NCBI GenBank assembly: GCA_905182525.1
Contig: CAJJBV010000004.1
Coordinates: 196,068-260,067, forward strand
DNA length: 64,000 bases
Direction of reading: 5' to 3'
Source: Cryomorphaceae bacterium
GTDB lineage: Bacteria > Bacteroidota > Bacteroidia > Flavobacteriales_D > Parvicellaceae
Positions within the stretch are counted from its first letter, which is position 1; every line of letters starts with the position of its first letter. Position numbers and translations under genes: made by a program. The notes below the pieces were generated by a model. That model saw nothing but the letters and a program-made list of their open reading frames with translations. It had not been told where the DNA came from and made no database searches. Shown here piece after piece: positions 1 through 7,980 of this stretch.

Positions 1-2
1 AG

Positions 3-569
3 TTAGCGCATCAATATAAAAATAATGGAAAAAGTGTTTTACTAGGTGCAGCAGATACTTTTAGAGCCGCAGCAGTAGAACAACTAACAATTTGGTCAGA
101 AAGAGTAGGCGTTCCTATTGTAAAGCAAAAAATGGGATCTGATCCAGCTTCTGTTGCTTTTGATGCTTTACAAAGCGCTAAAGCAAATAATGCAGACGTA
201 GTTTTAATTGATACTGCTGGTAGATTGCACAATAAGGTAAACCTTATGAATGAATTAACTAAAATTAAAAACGTGATGCAAAAAGTTATTCCTGATGCTC
301 CTCACGAAATATTATTGGTTTTAGATGGATCAACAGGACAAAACGCTATCGAACAAGCTGAACAGTTTATAAAAGCTACTGAAGTAAATGCTTTAGCTAT
401 AACAAAATTAGATGGAACTGCTAAAGGTGGAGTCTTAATTGGAATATCAGATCAATTTAAAATTCCAGTCAAATATATTGGTGTTGGCGAAAAAGTAGAT
501 CAATTACAAGTTTTTAATATAAATGCCTTTATTGATGCTCTTTTTAGTGGATCATCATTTAATTCATAA
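3..569 (+). CDS. ftsY: Signal recognition particle receptor FtsY, C-terminal part (gene runs off the left edge)
   Basis: This is the GTPase (NG) domain of FtsY, which docks SRP-ribosome complexes at the inner membrane. The open frame is continuous from base 3, so the 5' part, including the P-loop, lies outside the window. Visible SRP-GTPase motifs in order are DTFRAAA, DTAGRLHNK, LDGSTGQNA, TKLDGTAKGG and the closing GVGEKVDQL. This order fits FtsY or Ffh; the sequence ends shortly after the G domain with no M domain, which excludes Ffh. It is followed after 2 bases by rimO on the same strand, so the two are probably co-transcribed. Confidence 0.95.
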   Translation, partial: LAHQYKNNGKSVLLGAADTFRAAAVEQLTIWSERVGVPIVKQKMGSDPASVAFDALQSAKANNADVVLIDTAGRLHNKVNLMNELTKIKNVMQKVIPDAPHEILLVLDGSTGQNAIEQAEQFIKATEVNALAITKLDGTAKGGVLIGISDQFKIPVKYIGVGEKVDQLQVFNINAFIDALFSGSSFNS

Positions 570-571
570 TA

Positions 572-1888
572 ATGAAGACCAAAACATTAAAAAAAAATAA
601 AGTAAATGTGGTGACAATGGGTTGCTCAAAGAATTTATATGATTCTGAGGTGATGATGGCACAATTGAAAGCCAATAAATTTGAAGTAGAGCATGAGTCT
701 AAGGTAAATGATGCTTCCATAGTAATTATTAATACATGTGGTTTTATAGAAAGTGCGAAAGAAGAATCGATTAATACTATTTTAGATTTTGTAGATGCAA
801 AGAAGGAAGGCCTAGTAGAAAAAGTATATGTTTCAGGATGTTTATCTGAGCGATATAAAGATCAACTTGAAGAGGAGATCCCAGATGTTGACGCTTATTT
901 TGGATCTAAGGAACTTCCCAATATTTTAAGAGCTTTAAATGCTAATTATAAACATGAATTAGTAGGTGAAAGATTATTAACTACACCTCATCATTATGCA
1001 TATTTAAAAATTGCTGAAGGTTGTGATAGGCCTTGTTCTTTTTGTGCTATTCCATTAATGCGTGGAAAGCATAGATCAACTCCAATTGAAGATTTAGTAA
1101 CCAATGCAAAGTCGTTGGCTAAAAAAGGAGTTAAAGAGATTATGCTTATTGCTCAAGATTTAACATATTATGGATTAGATCTTTACAAAAAAAGGGCTTT
1201 GGCAGAGTTACTTAAAGAATTATGTAAAGTAGATGGAATTGAATGGATAAGATTGCACTATGCTTACCCAACTGGATTTCCTATGGATGTAATTGAGGTG
1301 ATGAAGCAAGAAAAGAAGATTTGTAATTATTTAGATATTCCACTTCAACATGGTTCTTCTAATATTTTAAAGGCCATGAGAAGAGGTACAAGTCGCGAAA
1401 AGACTACCAAGTTAATTCAGGATATAAGATCTATGATTCCAAATATTGCCATTAGAACAACCATGATTGCTGGTTATCCTGGTGAGACAGAAGAAGACTT
1501 TCAAGAAATGCACGATTGGGTTGAGGAAATGAAATTTGACAGGCTTGGTATTTTTACATATTCTCACGAGGAAAACACCCATGCTTATAATTTTAAGGAC
1601 GATGTGCCCCAAAAACTTAAAAAAGAAAGAGCCGATTCCATTATGGACTTACAATCTGGAATATCTTATGAGTTGAATACTAAAAAAATAGGCAACGAGT
1701 ACAGGGTGTTGATAGATAGAGCTGAGGATGGCTATTTTATTGGAAGAAGTGAATTTGATTCTCCAGAAGTTGACAACGAAGTATTAATTGAAAAAAATGA
1801 ACATACCTACTGTAGAATAGGAGATTTTGTTCAAGTGAAGATTATAAAATCCGATCACTATGATTTATATGCTGAATTAGTTGAGTAA
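572..1888 (+). CDS. rimO: Ribosomal protein S12 methylthiotransferase RimO
   Basis: A radical-SAM enzyme that adds a methylthio group to a conserved aspartate of ribosomal protein uS12. The 438-residue protein has the usual three-part build. An N-terminal UPF0004 domain carries the second-cluster cysteines in MGCSKN, NTCGF and SGCLSERY. The radical SAM core has the CxxxCxxC motif in GCDRPCSFCAIPLMRGKHRS. A C-terminal TRAM domain starts near residue 370. The FCAIPxxRG context and length are typical of RimO rather than MiaB. The stop codon overlaps the next start by one base, which suggests translational coupling with the Smr-domain gene. Confidence 0.96.
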   Translation: MKTKTLKKNKVNVVTMGCSKNLYDSEVMMAQLKANKFEVEHESKVNDASIVIINTCGFIESAKEESINTILDFVDAKKEGLVEKVYVSGCLSERYKDQLEEEIPDVDAYFGSKELPNILRALNANYKHELVGERLLTTPHHYAYLKIAEGCDRPCSFCAIPLMRGKHRSTPIEDLVTNAKSLAKKGVKEIMLIAQDLTYYGLDLYKKRALAELLKELCKVDGIEWIRLHYAYPTGFPMDVIEVMKQEKKICNYLDIPLQHGSSNILKAMRRGTSREKTTKLIQDIRSMIPNIAIRTTMIAGYPGETEEDFQEMHDWVEEMKFDRLGIFTYSHEENTHAYNFKDDVPQKLKKERADSIMDLQSGISYELNTKKIGNEYRVLIDRAEDGYFIGRSEFDSPEVDNEVLIEKNEHTYCRIGDFVQVKIIKSDHYDLYAELVE

Positions 1889-2466
1889 TGACTTTCAAAA
1901 TAGGCGATAAGGTAAGATTCTTAAACTCTGAGGGATATGGATTTATAACCAAAGTTTTGGAAAACAATAAAGTTGAATTAGAAAACAACTTTGGCTTTGA
2001 AGAAATATATACTACAAATGAACTTGTTCCAGAGAGAAGCCAAAGTGATTACCATACAGATAATAAGTCTTTTGATAATCAGATAAAGTCAAAAATAAAT
2101 TCTGATAAGAAAAATAAAAGTTTAACTGATTTTAAAAAAAAGTTTAATCATTTGGATAAATATGGATCAAATGATAGAGTTGTAATTGATCTTCATATAG
2201 AAAATTTAATTGATTCATATAAAGGAATGAGTAATGGAGAAATTCTAAAAATTCAGATGACTCGTTTCAAGCGGTTTTTAAATAATTCCATTGATAAAAG
2301 ACAAAGAAAAGTTGTGGTTATTCATGGAGTGGGCGAGGGCGTACTAAGACATGAAATAAGAAAGGAATTAGATATTTACCATCCTTATTTTGAGTACTAT
2401 GATGCTTCTTATGAAGAATTTGGATATGGAGCAACTGAAATAAGATTACAAAGTAAACCTACTTAA
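1888..2466 (+). CDS. Smr-domain protein with N-terminal DUF2027-like segment
   Basis: A 192-residue protein. Residues 1-45 resemble the small beta domain found at the start of Bacteroidota DUF2027/Smr proteins (KIGDKVRFLNSEGYGFI), followed by a charged linker. From about residue 95 there is an Smr domain with the two diagnostic motifs VIDLHI and HGVGEGVLR. Smr domains are endonuclease or nucleic-acid-binding modules best known from MutS2; stand-alone versions have been tied to ribosome rescue and mRNA cleavage, but the role of this short form is unknown. It starts inside the rimO stop codon. Its own stop abuts the stop of the convergent aminotransferase gene with no spacer. Confidence 0.85.
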   Translation: MTFKIGDKVRFLNSEGYGFITKVLENNKVELENNFGFEEIYTTNELVPERSQSDYHTDNKSFDNQIKSKINSDKKNKSLTDFKKKFNHLDKYGSNDRVVIDLHIENLIDSYKGMSNGEILKIQMTRFKRFLNNSIDKRQRKVVVIHGVGEGVLRHEIRKELDIYHPYFEYYDASYEEFGYGATEIRLQSKPT

Positions 2467-3663
2467 TTAGAAGGATTTTTTGTATTCCTCTAAAGCTTTT
2501 TCAATACAAAGAACAGCATTTTCTAAATCATCTTTTTTAAGTACATATGCAATTCTAACTTGATTTTTCACCTTGCTATTTGCATAAAATCCTGAAGCAG
2601 GGGCCATCATTACTGTATTTCCATTATAATTAAATTTTTCCAATATCCACTGACAAAAATGATCGGCATCTTTAACAGGAAGTTGAGCAATTGCATAAAA
2701 TGCACCTTCTGGTTTTGGGCAAATAACCCCATCAATTTTATTCAATCCATCAACAATTACATCTCTTCTTTCTACATATTCATCAATTACCTTATCAAAA
2801 TAAGACTGAGGTGTTTTAAGAGCAGCTTCCCCAGCAATTTGACCTAATGTAGGAGGACTAAGTCTTGCTTGTCCAAATTTTAGAGCCATGTCCATGAAAT
2901 CGTGGTTTTTACTAATTAAAGCACCTATTCTCGCACCGCACATTGAATATCTTTTAGAAACTGAATCTATCAATACAACATTGTTTTTAATATCTAAAAG
3001 ATTTAGAGCAGAGTAATGCTTTGAGCCGTCATAGCAAAATTCTCTATAAACTTCATCAGCAAATAAAAATAAATCATGTTTTTTCACTACTTCTTTAAGA
3101 AGTAGCATTTCAGATTCTTTGTATAAGTAACCTGTAGGATTTCCAGGATTACATATTAGAATACCTTTAGTTTTTGAAGTTATTTTTGATTCTAATTCAG
3201 CAATTGGGGGAAGGGCAAAACCATTTTCTATTTTTGCAGTTACCGATATTACTTTTATTCCACAAGATGTTGCAAAACCGTTATAATTTGCATAAAATGG
3301 CTCAGGTATTATTATTTCATCTCCAGGTTCAAAACAGCACTGAAAAGCAAAAATTAAAGCTTCAGAACCACCTGTAGTAATCATAATTTCTTTACTAGGA
3401 TCAAGATTAAAACCTATATTTTTATAGTAATTAGCTAGTCCTTTTCTATAAGAAATAAAGCCTGCACTATGGCTATATTCAATAACTTTTCTATCAATAT
3501 TTTGTAATTCTTCAATAACAATTTTAGGAGTTTCTATATCGGGTTGTCCAATATTTAAATGAAAAACATTTGTTCCTTTTGACTTAGCTTTTTCAGCATA
3601 AGGAACAAGTTTTCTAATTGGTGATGAAGGCATCACCTTTGCTTTTGAAGATAAATTAGGCAT
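2467..3663 (-). CDS. Class I/II pyridoxal-phosphate aminotransferase (aspartate aminotransferase-like)
   Basis: A 398-residue fold-type I PLP enzyme that transfers amino groups between amino acids and 2-oxo acids. It shows the GGSEALIFAF helix that holds the cofactor phosphate, CNPGNPTGYLY, FADEVYREF with the pyridine-binding Asp, the Schiff-base lysine in SVSKRYSMCGARIG, and the substrate-carboxylate Arg in NQVRIAYV. Length and motifs fit the aspartate/aromatic aminotransferase family; exact substrate cannot be told from sequence. It follows the redoxin gene on the same strand with a 12-base gap, so a two-gene transcript is plausible. Confidence 0.88.
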   Translation of the reverse strand: MPNLSSKAKVMPSSPIRKLVPYAEKAKSKGTNVFHLNIGQPDIETPKIVIEELQNIDRKVIEYSHSAGFISYRKGLANYYKNIGFNLDPSKEIMITTGGSEALIFAFQCCFEPGDEIIIPEPFYANYNGFATSCGIKVISVTAKIENGFALPPIAELESKITSKTKGILICNPGNPTGYLYKESEMLLLKEVVKKHDLFLFADEVYREFCYDGSKHYSALNLLDIKNNVVLIDSVSKRYSMCGARIGALISKNHDFMDMALKFGQARLSPPTLGQIAGEAALKTPQSYFDKVIDEYVERRDVIVDGLNKIDGVICPKPEGAFYAIAQLPVKDADHFCQWILEKFNYNGNTVMMAPASGFYANSKVKNQVRIAYVLKKDDLENAVLCIEKALEEYKKSF

Positions 3664-3675
3664 ATAACTCTGGGT

Positions 3676-4311
3676 TTATAGTCTTTTTATACTGCAACCG
3701 GAATTTCTAGTTTCAGCTAGAGAAATAGGTTCATTTTTTCCAGTAGATATCACAGCATCTTTAACCCAGTTTGATTTTACTGATGATTTTGATTTTACGT
3801 TATCATCAATAGCTCCTTTATATATTAATTTAAATTCACTGTCTAGTAAGAAAACGTGAGGTGTAGTGCTAGCTCCAAAAGCGTCAGCAAGTTCACTATT
3901 TTTATCAATTACATAAGCGGAATTGTATTTTTCTTCTTTACTATGCTTTTGCATGTCGGTATAAGAGTCAGCAGAATTTCTTTTAGCTTCATTACTGTTA
4001 ACTAACACCATTCCAATCTTATTTAATTTGCAAATTTCATGAAGGTCATTATATCTGCCTTGCCAACCTTCCATTTCTTTATTTCCAACTACAAATGGAC
4101 ATGAATTGCAACTAAAAACTACTAAAACGCCATTTTCAAAAGCTAAGTCTTCAAGTGATAAATCTAACCCAGAAACATCCTTCATTTTATGACTAGTCAT
4201 CGGTGCTTTTTTTCCAATTTTTAAACTTTGAATTTTAGGTAAAGTTGTAAATGAGAAAATCAACGATACTGTAGCTATTATAGCAAATGTTTTTAAAAAT
4301 ATATTTTTCAT
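3676..4311 (-). CDS. Exported thioredoxin-like (AhpC/TSA, redoxin) family protein
   Basis: A 211-residue protein with a hydrophobic N-terminal segment (residues 4-24) that reads as a signal peptide or membrane anchor. The thioredoxin fold has a CxxC active site in VFSCNSCPFVVGN, the cis-Pro region STTPHVFLLD and a C-terminal GCSIKRL tail often seen in this Bacteroidota subfamily. It is expected to act in the periplasm or on the membrane as a thiol oxidoreductase; the substrate is unknown. It lies just upstream of the aminotransferase on the same strand. Upstream of its start begins the accessory island with gene debris. Confidence 0.8.
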   Translation of the reverse strand: MKNIFLKTFAIIATVSLIFSFTTLPKIQSLKIGKKAPMTSHKMKDVSGLDLSLEDLAFENGVLVVFSCNSCPFVVGNKEMEGWQGRYNDLHEICKLNKIGMVLVNSNEAKRNSADSYTDMQKHSKEEKYNSAYVIDKNSELADAFGASTTPHVFLLDSEFKLIYKGAIDDNVKSKSSVKSNWVKDAVISTGKNEPISLAETRNSGCSIKRL

Positions 4312-4398
4312 AATTTAATTTTTAATAAAAATAAATATTAATGTTATAAATAGAAACTTTGTTGTAACAAATTAATTTTCAAATAAAATTTATAATTT

Positions 4399-4500
4399 TT
4401 AAGAAATCACTTTCCACTTTGGATTTAAATTCTCTATTTTTTTGAATGTTGGACAATCTTCATTGTGAGCCCCCTTTAAATATCCAGTGCTAAATAGAAA
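4399..4500 (-). pseudogene. Orphan C-terminal gene fragment, family not recognised
   Basis: One minus-strand frame stays open for 33 codons and ends in TAA at 4399-4401. It reads in part GYLKGAHNEDCPTFKK, then a Lys/Trp-rich end (NPKWKVIS). The protein-like composition suggests the tail of a lost gene, but I do not recognise the family. It overlaps the end of the DUF262 remnant in a different frame, so the two pieces probably come from different genes joined by a deletion. Confidence 0.4.
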
Positions 4501-4665
4501 TTTCAATAGGATAATCTTTCAAAATACTATCTAAAAGTTTTGCAGTTTTATCAAATACTCCAAACAAAATCTCTTTGAAATTTAGGGATTTTAATTTGTC
4601 CTTTTTCGAATTTCGGAAATCAAGTCCGTATACTTTTTTGAGTCAGGTTTTGGCTGTTTATTCAT
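4490..4665 (-). pseudogene. Remnant of a DUF262 (GmrSD/ParB-like) protein, N-terminus only
   Basis: Reading from ATG at 4665 the minus strand gives KKYTDLISEIRK, then after one extra A in an A-run GQIKIPKFQRDFVWSI, then after one extra T in a T-run DKTAKLLDSILKDYPI. Put together this is the diagnostic N-terminus of DUF262 proteins, the family that includes the GmrS/GmrD type IV restriction enzymes and Dnd/Ssp-related nucleases. Only about 55 codons remain of a protein normally several hundred residues long, and two frameshifts interrupt it. It is a dead fragment, probably of a former defence gene. Confidence 0.8.
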
Positions 4666-4699
4666 TCAGTTTAATTTTATTACTGCTGTTAGTTTTTAA

Positions 4700-4838
4700 T
4701 TGTGGGCAACGGTTAGTATATGAAAAGTAGGCGATTTTGAAGCACTAAACTTTCGGTTAAGCACAAAGTTTTGATACGAGCCAAAACCCTCGGTTTTATT
4801 ATTGTTTCGCCTATTTTTTATATACATTGTTAGTGGCT
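4700..4838. repeat. Long imperfect palindromic repeat, cassette-boundary-like
   Basis: The arms are roughly 4709-4734 (GTTAGTATATGAAAAGTAGG then CGA) and 4807-4831 (TCGCCTATTTTTTATATAC then ATTGTT), which pair imperfectly around a 70-base centre. The centre holds a perfect small hairpin, AAAACC-CTC-GGTTTT at 4783-4797. The right end reads GTTAGTGGC (4829-4837), and the same nine bases occur inverted on the far side of the hydrolase gene (5799-5807). From memory, similar sequences are scattered in other Flavobacteriia next to accessory genes, but I could not check this here. Confidence 0.65.
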
Positions 4839-4845
4839 TTTATTT

Positions 4846-5782
4846 TTAATCACATGTAAAAAAGTATTTCCAAATTTCAGGTAATATTGAATTATTTCCA
4901 ATTGGCGAGTTATGATTAGATATTGCTGAAATATTTAATGAAAGAGTATTCGAGTTCGAATATGGTGTTGTTAAATCATCTGCCAAAATTGGTGTTTCAG
5001 TTGAAGATAATAAGCCTAGGCTTATCAAGATCTCTACTTGATTAGAGAATTCCACAATTTGGTCTTGTGTATGTAATAATGAAAATTGTTTATCTAAGGG
5101 TGTATCTCCAATTTCTGATATCCAATTAGCGGGTTCATTATAGAAAGTACTATAATCATTAGGACCTGAAAACATAACTACACGATCTACTAAATTTTTC
5201 TTTCCTAAATAACAAGCGTGTCCTGAACCTTGAGAATGGCCTGAAACGATAATTTTATTCCAACGCAATGTATTTGATGCTGTTAGATATTGATTCCAAT
5301 TTTGCTCAGGGTATTCTAGATGTAAATATTCTAATAATTTGATCGCTCTCGTCTGTATTGAATTTAATGCATTCACATCAACGTCATCATCGTCCCGGGT
5401 TTCCAAAACATATTTCATCTCTATAATTATCAAAAACAAATTGGTCAGAACTTGAACCTAAAGTTGCGGCAGGAATGTTGTTGGGGTATGATAGACTGAT
5501 TACATCTAAACCTATTGTTGCACTATAATCACAAATTATACTATAATTTTCAGGTGTACTAAAACTACCACCTATGAAAAGTAATAATTTATTCAAACTT
5601 ATTTGATTATTTCTAACTACATAATGTTCTTCTTCAGTTGATAAGAAGTTAACATCAGTTTGAATAGGTGCAACTAATAGCGAAACGTTTTGTGCGTCTA
5701 TGATTGGTGCTTCAGTTTCGTTGTCTTCTTTATTACAAGATAATATAGTCAGAATCAAGAAGACAATTGCTAGATTTTTCAT
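4846..5782 (-). CDS. Alpha/beta-hydrolase lipoprotein, interrupted by one frameshift
   Basis: Translation from ATG at 5782 gives a lipoprotein signal (MKNLAIVFLILTILSCNKED, lipobox ILSC). An alpha/beta-hydrolase-like region follows, up to a stop shortly after YRDEICFGNP. The rest of the protein continues in the next frame with VDVNALNSIQTRAIKLLEYL, the nucleophile elbow GHSQGSGHACYLGK and a C-terminus ending at 4846. The break maps to the run CCCGGGTTT at 5394-5402, where one surplus base explains it. The joined protein, about 312 residues, would be an outer-membrane- or periplasm-anchored serine hydrolase of unknown substrate. A GTG 21 bases upstream is in frame but would spoil the signal peptide. 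The gene is bounded by inverted GTTAGTGGC motifs and looks acquired. Confidence 0.7.
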
Positions 5783-5798
5783 GTAATGTTTTTTAATT

Positions 5799-5832
5799 GC
5801 CACTAACGAGGGGATAAACGTATTACGTTTAT
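5799..5832. repeat. Inverted boundary motif and small hairpin upstream of the hydrolase gene
   Basis: GCCACTAAC at 5799-5807 is the exact reverse complement of GTTAGTGGC at 4829-4837, so the hydrolase gene sits between inverted copies. Next to it is a perfect 7-bp hairpin, ATAAACG-TATTA-CGTTTAT at 5814-5832. The motif lies only 17 bases upstream of the hydrolase ATG and overlaps its leader. Confidence 0.6.
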
Positions 5833-5850
5833 TTACCTTATAAATTGATG

Positions 5851-7980
5851 TTAAAATTTTTCATCTTTTTCAGCCATTTTTACAAGCATTGGTCTTGGCT
5901 CAAACTTATTTCCATAAATATTTTGGTAGTATTTCATTCGGTCTATAATAGTTGAGATTCCAATTTGATTCATATAACTAAATGGACCACCAGACCATGG
6001 TAAAAATCCAATTCCAAAAACAGCGCCAATATCACCATCGTTTATATTTTCAATAATTCCTTCTTCCAAAGCCCAAACAGCCTCATTTAAAAGAATTAAT
6101 ATACATCTTTCAGTAATTTCTTTATCGCTAATTTTCTTTTCACTTGGAGAATCAAAATATTGGTAAACACCCTGGTTTACTTTTCCCTTTTTTAATTTCC
6201 CTTTTTTCTTTATGTAGTGGTAAAATCCTTTTTCAGACTTTCTCCCCGATAGTCCTGCTTCCAACATTTTAGGCATAGAATAGTTGAGCTTTATTCCATC
6301 TCTATCTTTTATTAAATCAGTCATATTTCCGCTCATTACATGGACTCCAACATCAATTCCAACTTCATCAAGTAATGCAATTGGACCTACAGGCATTCCC
6401 ATATTTTTAAGGGCTCTGTCAATTTGTTCTATTCTAACGCCTTCTTCAATTAGAATTAGCGCTTCCAATAAATATGGACAAAGAATTCTATTGACATAAA
6501 ACCCAGGTGAATCGTTGACTACAATACATGTTTTTCCTTGTTTTTTTCCTATTTCATAACAAGTTGCAATTGCTTGTTTGGAAGTTTTACTAGTTTTTAT
6601 AATTTCCAATAATGGCATTTTAGTAACCGGAGAGAAATAGTGCATTCCAACTACATTTTCTGGTTTTTTTGCATCTTCAGACATTTCAGTAAGTGGAAGA
6701 GATGAGGTGTTAGAAGCAAAAATAAAATCCTCTTTGCATATACTTTCTAACTCTTTAATAAGTTTTTTCTTTACAGCCATATTTTCTACAATAGCCTCCA
6801 CCACCACATCAATGCTGTCGAAACCTTTATAATCTAGTTGACCTATGGCTCTTTGAGCAGTAGTTTTGGCCAAAACTTTACTCATTTGTCTTCTTTTTAT
6901 TTTTCTACTAAGATTTTTCCAAATGTTTTTTCTTGCTTGGTGAAGCATTTTATGATCTAAATCTTTTAATATAACATCCATTCCAGAATTAATAGAAACC
7001 TCAGTTATTCCTTCTCCCATAAATCCAGCACCAATAACCCCAATTTTTTGCGTGTTTTTTAAATCTATATTATATGGGTTTTTCTTTTTGTCAGTGGTTA
7101 TAAAAAACAAATTTCTAAGTGCAAAAGAAACATCGGAAAGAATCAGTTCTTCAAATTTTATTACTTCAGCCTCATAACCATGCTTTAATCCTTTTTGCAA
7201 ACCAATTTTTACACATTCTATAATTTCAAGCGGTGCAGGATAATTTCCTTTAGTCAATTTTAGCACTGTTTTTTTTGCCTGGCTAAACACTATCGATCTA
7301 CCTATGGAAGTACCATCTAATAATTTAACAATTAAACTCTTTTTTAATTTTTTTCTTTTAAACTTATTACTTGCTATATCATGTACTAATTTTTTTGCTG
7401 CTTTATGTAATTTACTGTGGTGAACAACCTCGTCTACCAAGCCTATTTTCTTAGCTTTAAATGGAAATATATTTTTTCCAGTTAACATCATATCTAAGGA
7501 TGCTTGTAAACCAACCAACCTTGGCAATCTTTGTGTACCACCACCACCTGGAAGCAATCCTAGTTTAACTTCTGGAAGTGCTAATTTTGTTTTGGAATCG
7601 TTTGAACAAACTCTAGCTCTACAAGCAAGAGAAAGTTCTACTCCCAACCCATAACAAGTACCATGAATAGCAGATACAATTGGCTTTTTAGAGTCTTCAA
7701 TTTTTTGTAATAATTCATGCCCTTTCCTACTAAATGGTTGAAAATCTCCAACTTTCTCACCCTTAAAAGATTTAATATCTGCTCCGGCAATAAAGTCCTT
7801 TTTAGCACTTATCAATACCGCGCCAATAACATCATCGTTGTTTTCAATTTCGTTAAATACATTTTCAAAATCTCCGATTAAACTAGGAGATACGATATTC
7901 ATCTTGTCTTTTTGAGAATCTATCCAAATAGTGGCTATTCCTTTCTCAATTTCTAACCTAAAAAGATCTGATTTTATCAT
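5851..7980 (-). CDS. fadJ: Fatty acid oxidation complex alpha subunit (enoyl-CoA hydratase / 3-hydroxyacyl-CoA dehydrogenase)
   Basis: A bifunctional beta-oxidation enzyme of 709 residues. The N-terminal crotonase half shows GTCYGLGVELSLACRARV and GLLPGGGGTQRLPRLVG. The C-terminal dehydrogenase half has the NAD-binding loop IGVIGAGFMGEGI and the catalytic His region GMHYFSPVTKMPLLEII, followed by the second HAD C-terminal repeat. I chose ATG at 7980 because it overlaps the thiolase stop (ATGA) and the protein then begins directly with the hydratase fold; the frame stays open further upstream only inside the thiolase gene. It could equally be called fadB-like. It is translationally coupled to the thiolase. 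Confidence 0.92.
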   Translation of the reverse strand: MIKSDLFRLEIEKGIATIWIDSQKDKMNIVSPSLIGDFENVFNEIENNDDVIGAVLISAKKDFIAGADIKSFKGEKVGDFQPFSRKGHELLQKIEDSKKPIVSAIHGTCYGLGVELSLACRARVCSNDSKTKLALPEVKLGLLPGGGGTQRLPRLVGLQASLDMMLTGKNIFPFKAKKIGLVDEVVHHSKLHKAAKKLVHDIASNKFKRKKLKKSLIVKLLDGTSIGRSIVFSQAKKTVLKLTKGNYPAPLEIIECVKIGLQKGLKHGYEAEVIKFEELILSDVSFALRNLFFITTDKKKNPYNIDLKNTQKIGVIGAGFMGEGITEVSINSGMDVILKDLDHKMLHQARKNIWKNLSRKIKRRQMSKVLAKTTAQRAIGQLDYKGFDSIDVVVEAIVENMAVKKKLIKELESICKEDFIFASNTSSLPLTEMSEDAKKPENVVGMHYFSPVTKMPLLEIIKTSKTSKQAIATCYEIGKKQGKTCIVVNDSPGFYVNRILCPYLLEALILIEEGVRIEQIDRALKNMGMPVGPIALLDEVGIDVGVHVMSGNMTDLIKDRDGIKLNYSMPKMLEAGLSGRKSEKGFYHYIKKKGKLKKGKVNQGVYQYFDSPSEKKISDKEITERCILILLNEAVWALEEGIIENINDGDIGAVFGIGFLPWSGGPFSYMNQIGISTIIDRMKYYQNIYGNKFEPRPMLVKMAEKDEKF

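Larger units (their letters stand above)
4312..4845. other. Gene-poor island of degraded coding fragments and a palindromic repeat
   Basis: This 534-base stretch between the redoxin and the hydrolase gene has no intact gene. Reading the minus strand, it holds a frameshifted N-terminal fragment of a DUF262 protein (4490-4665), a 33-codon C-terminal fragment of an unidentified protein (4399-4500) and a long imperfect palindrome (about 4700-4838). The remaining bases next to the redoxin start are AT-rich and probably carry its promoter. The debris indicates repeated insertion and loss at this site. Confidence 0.7.
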
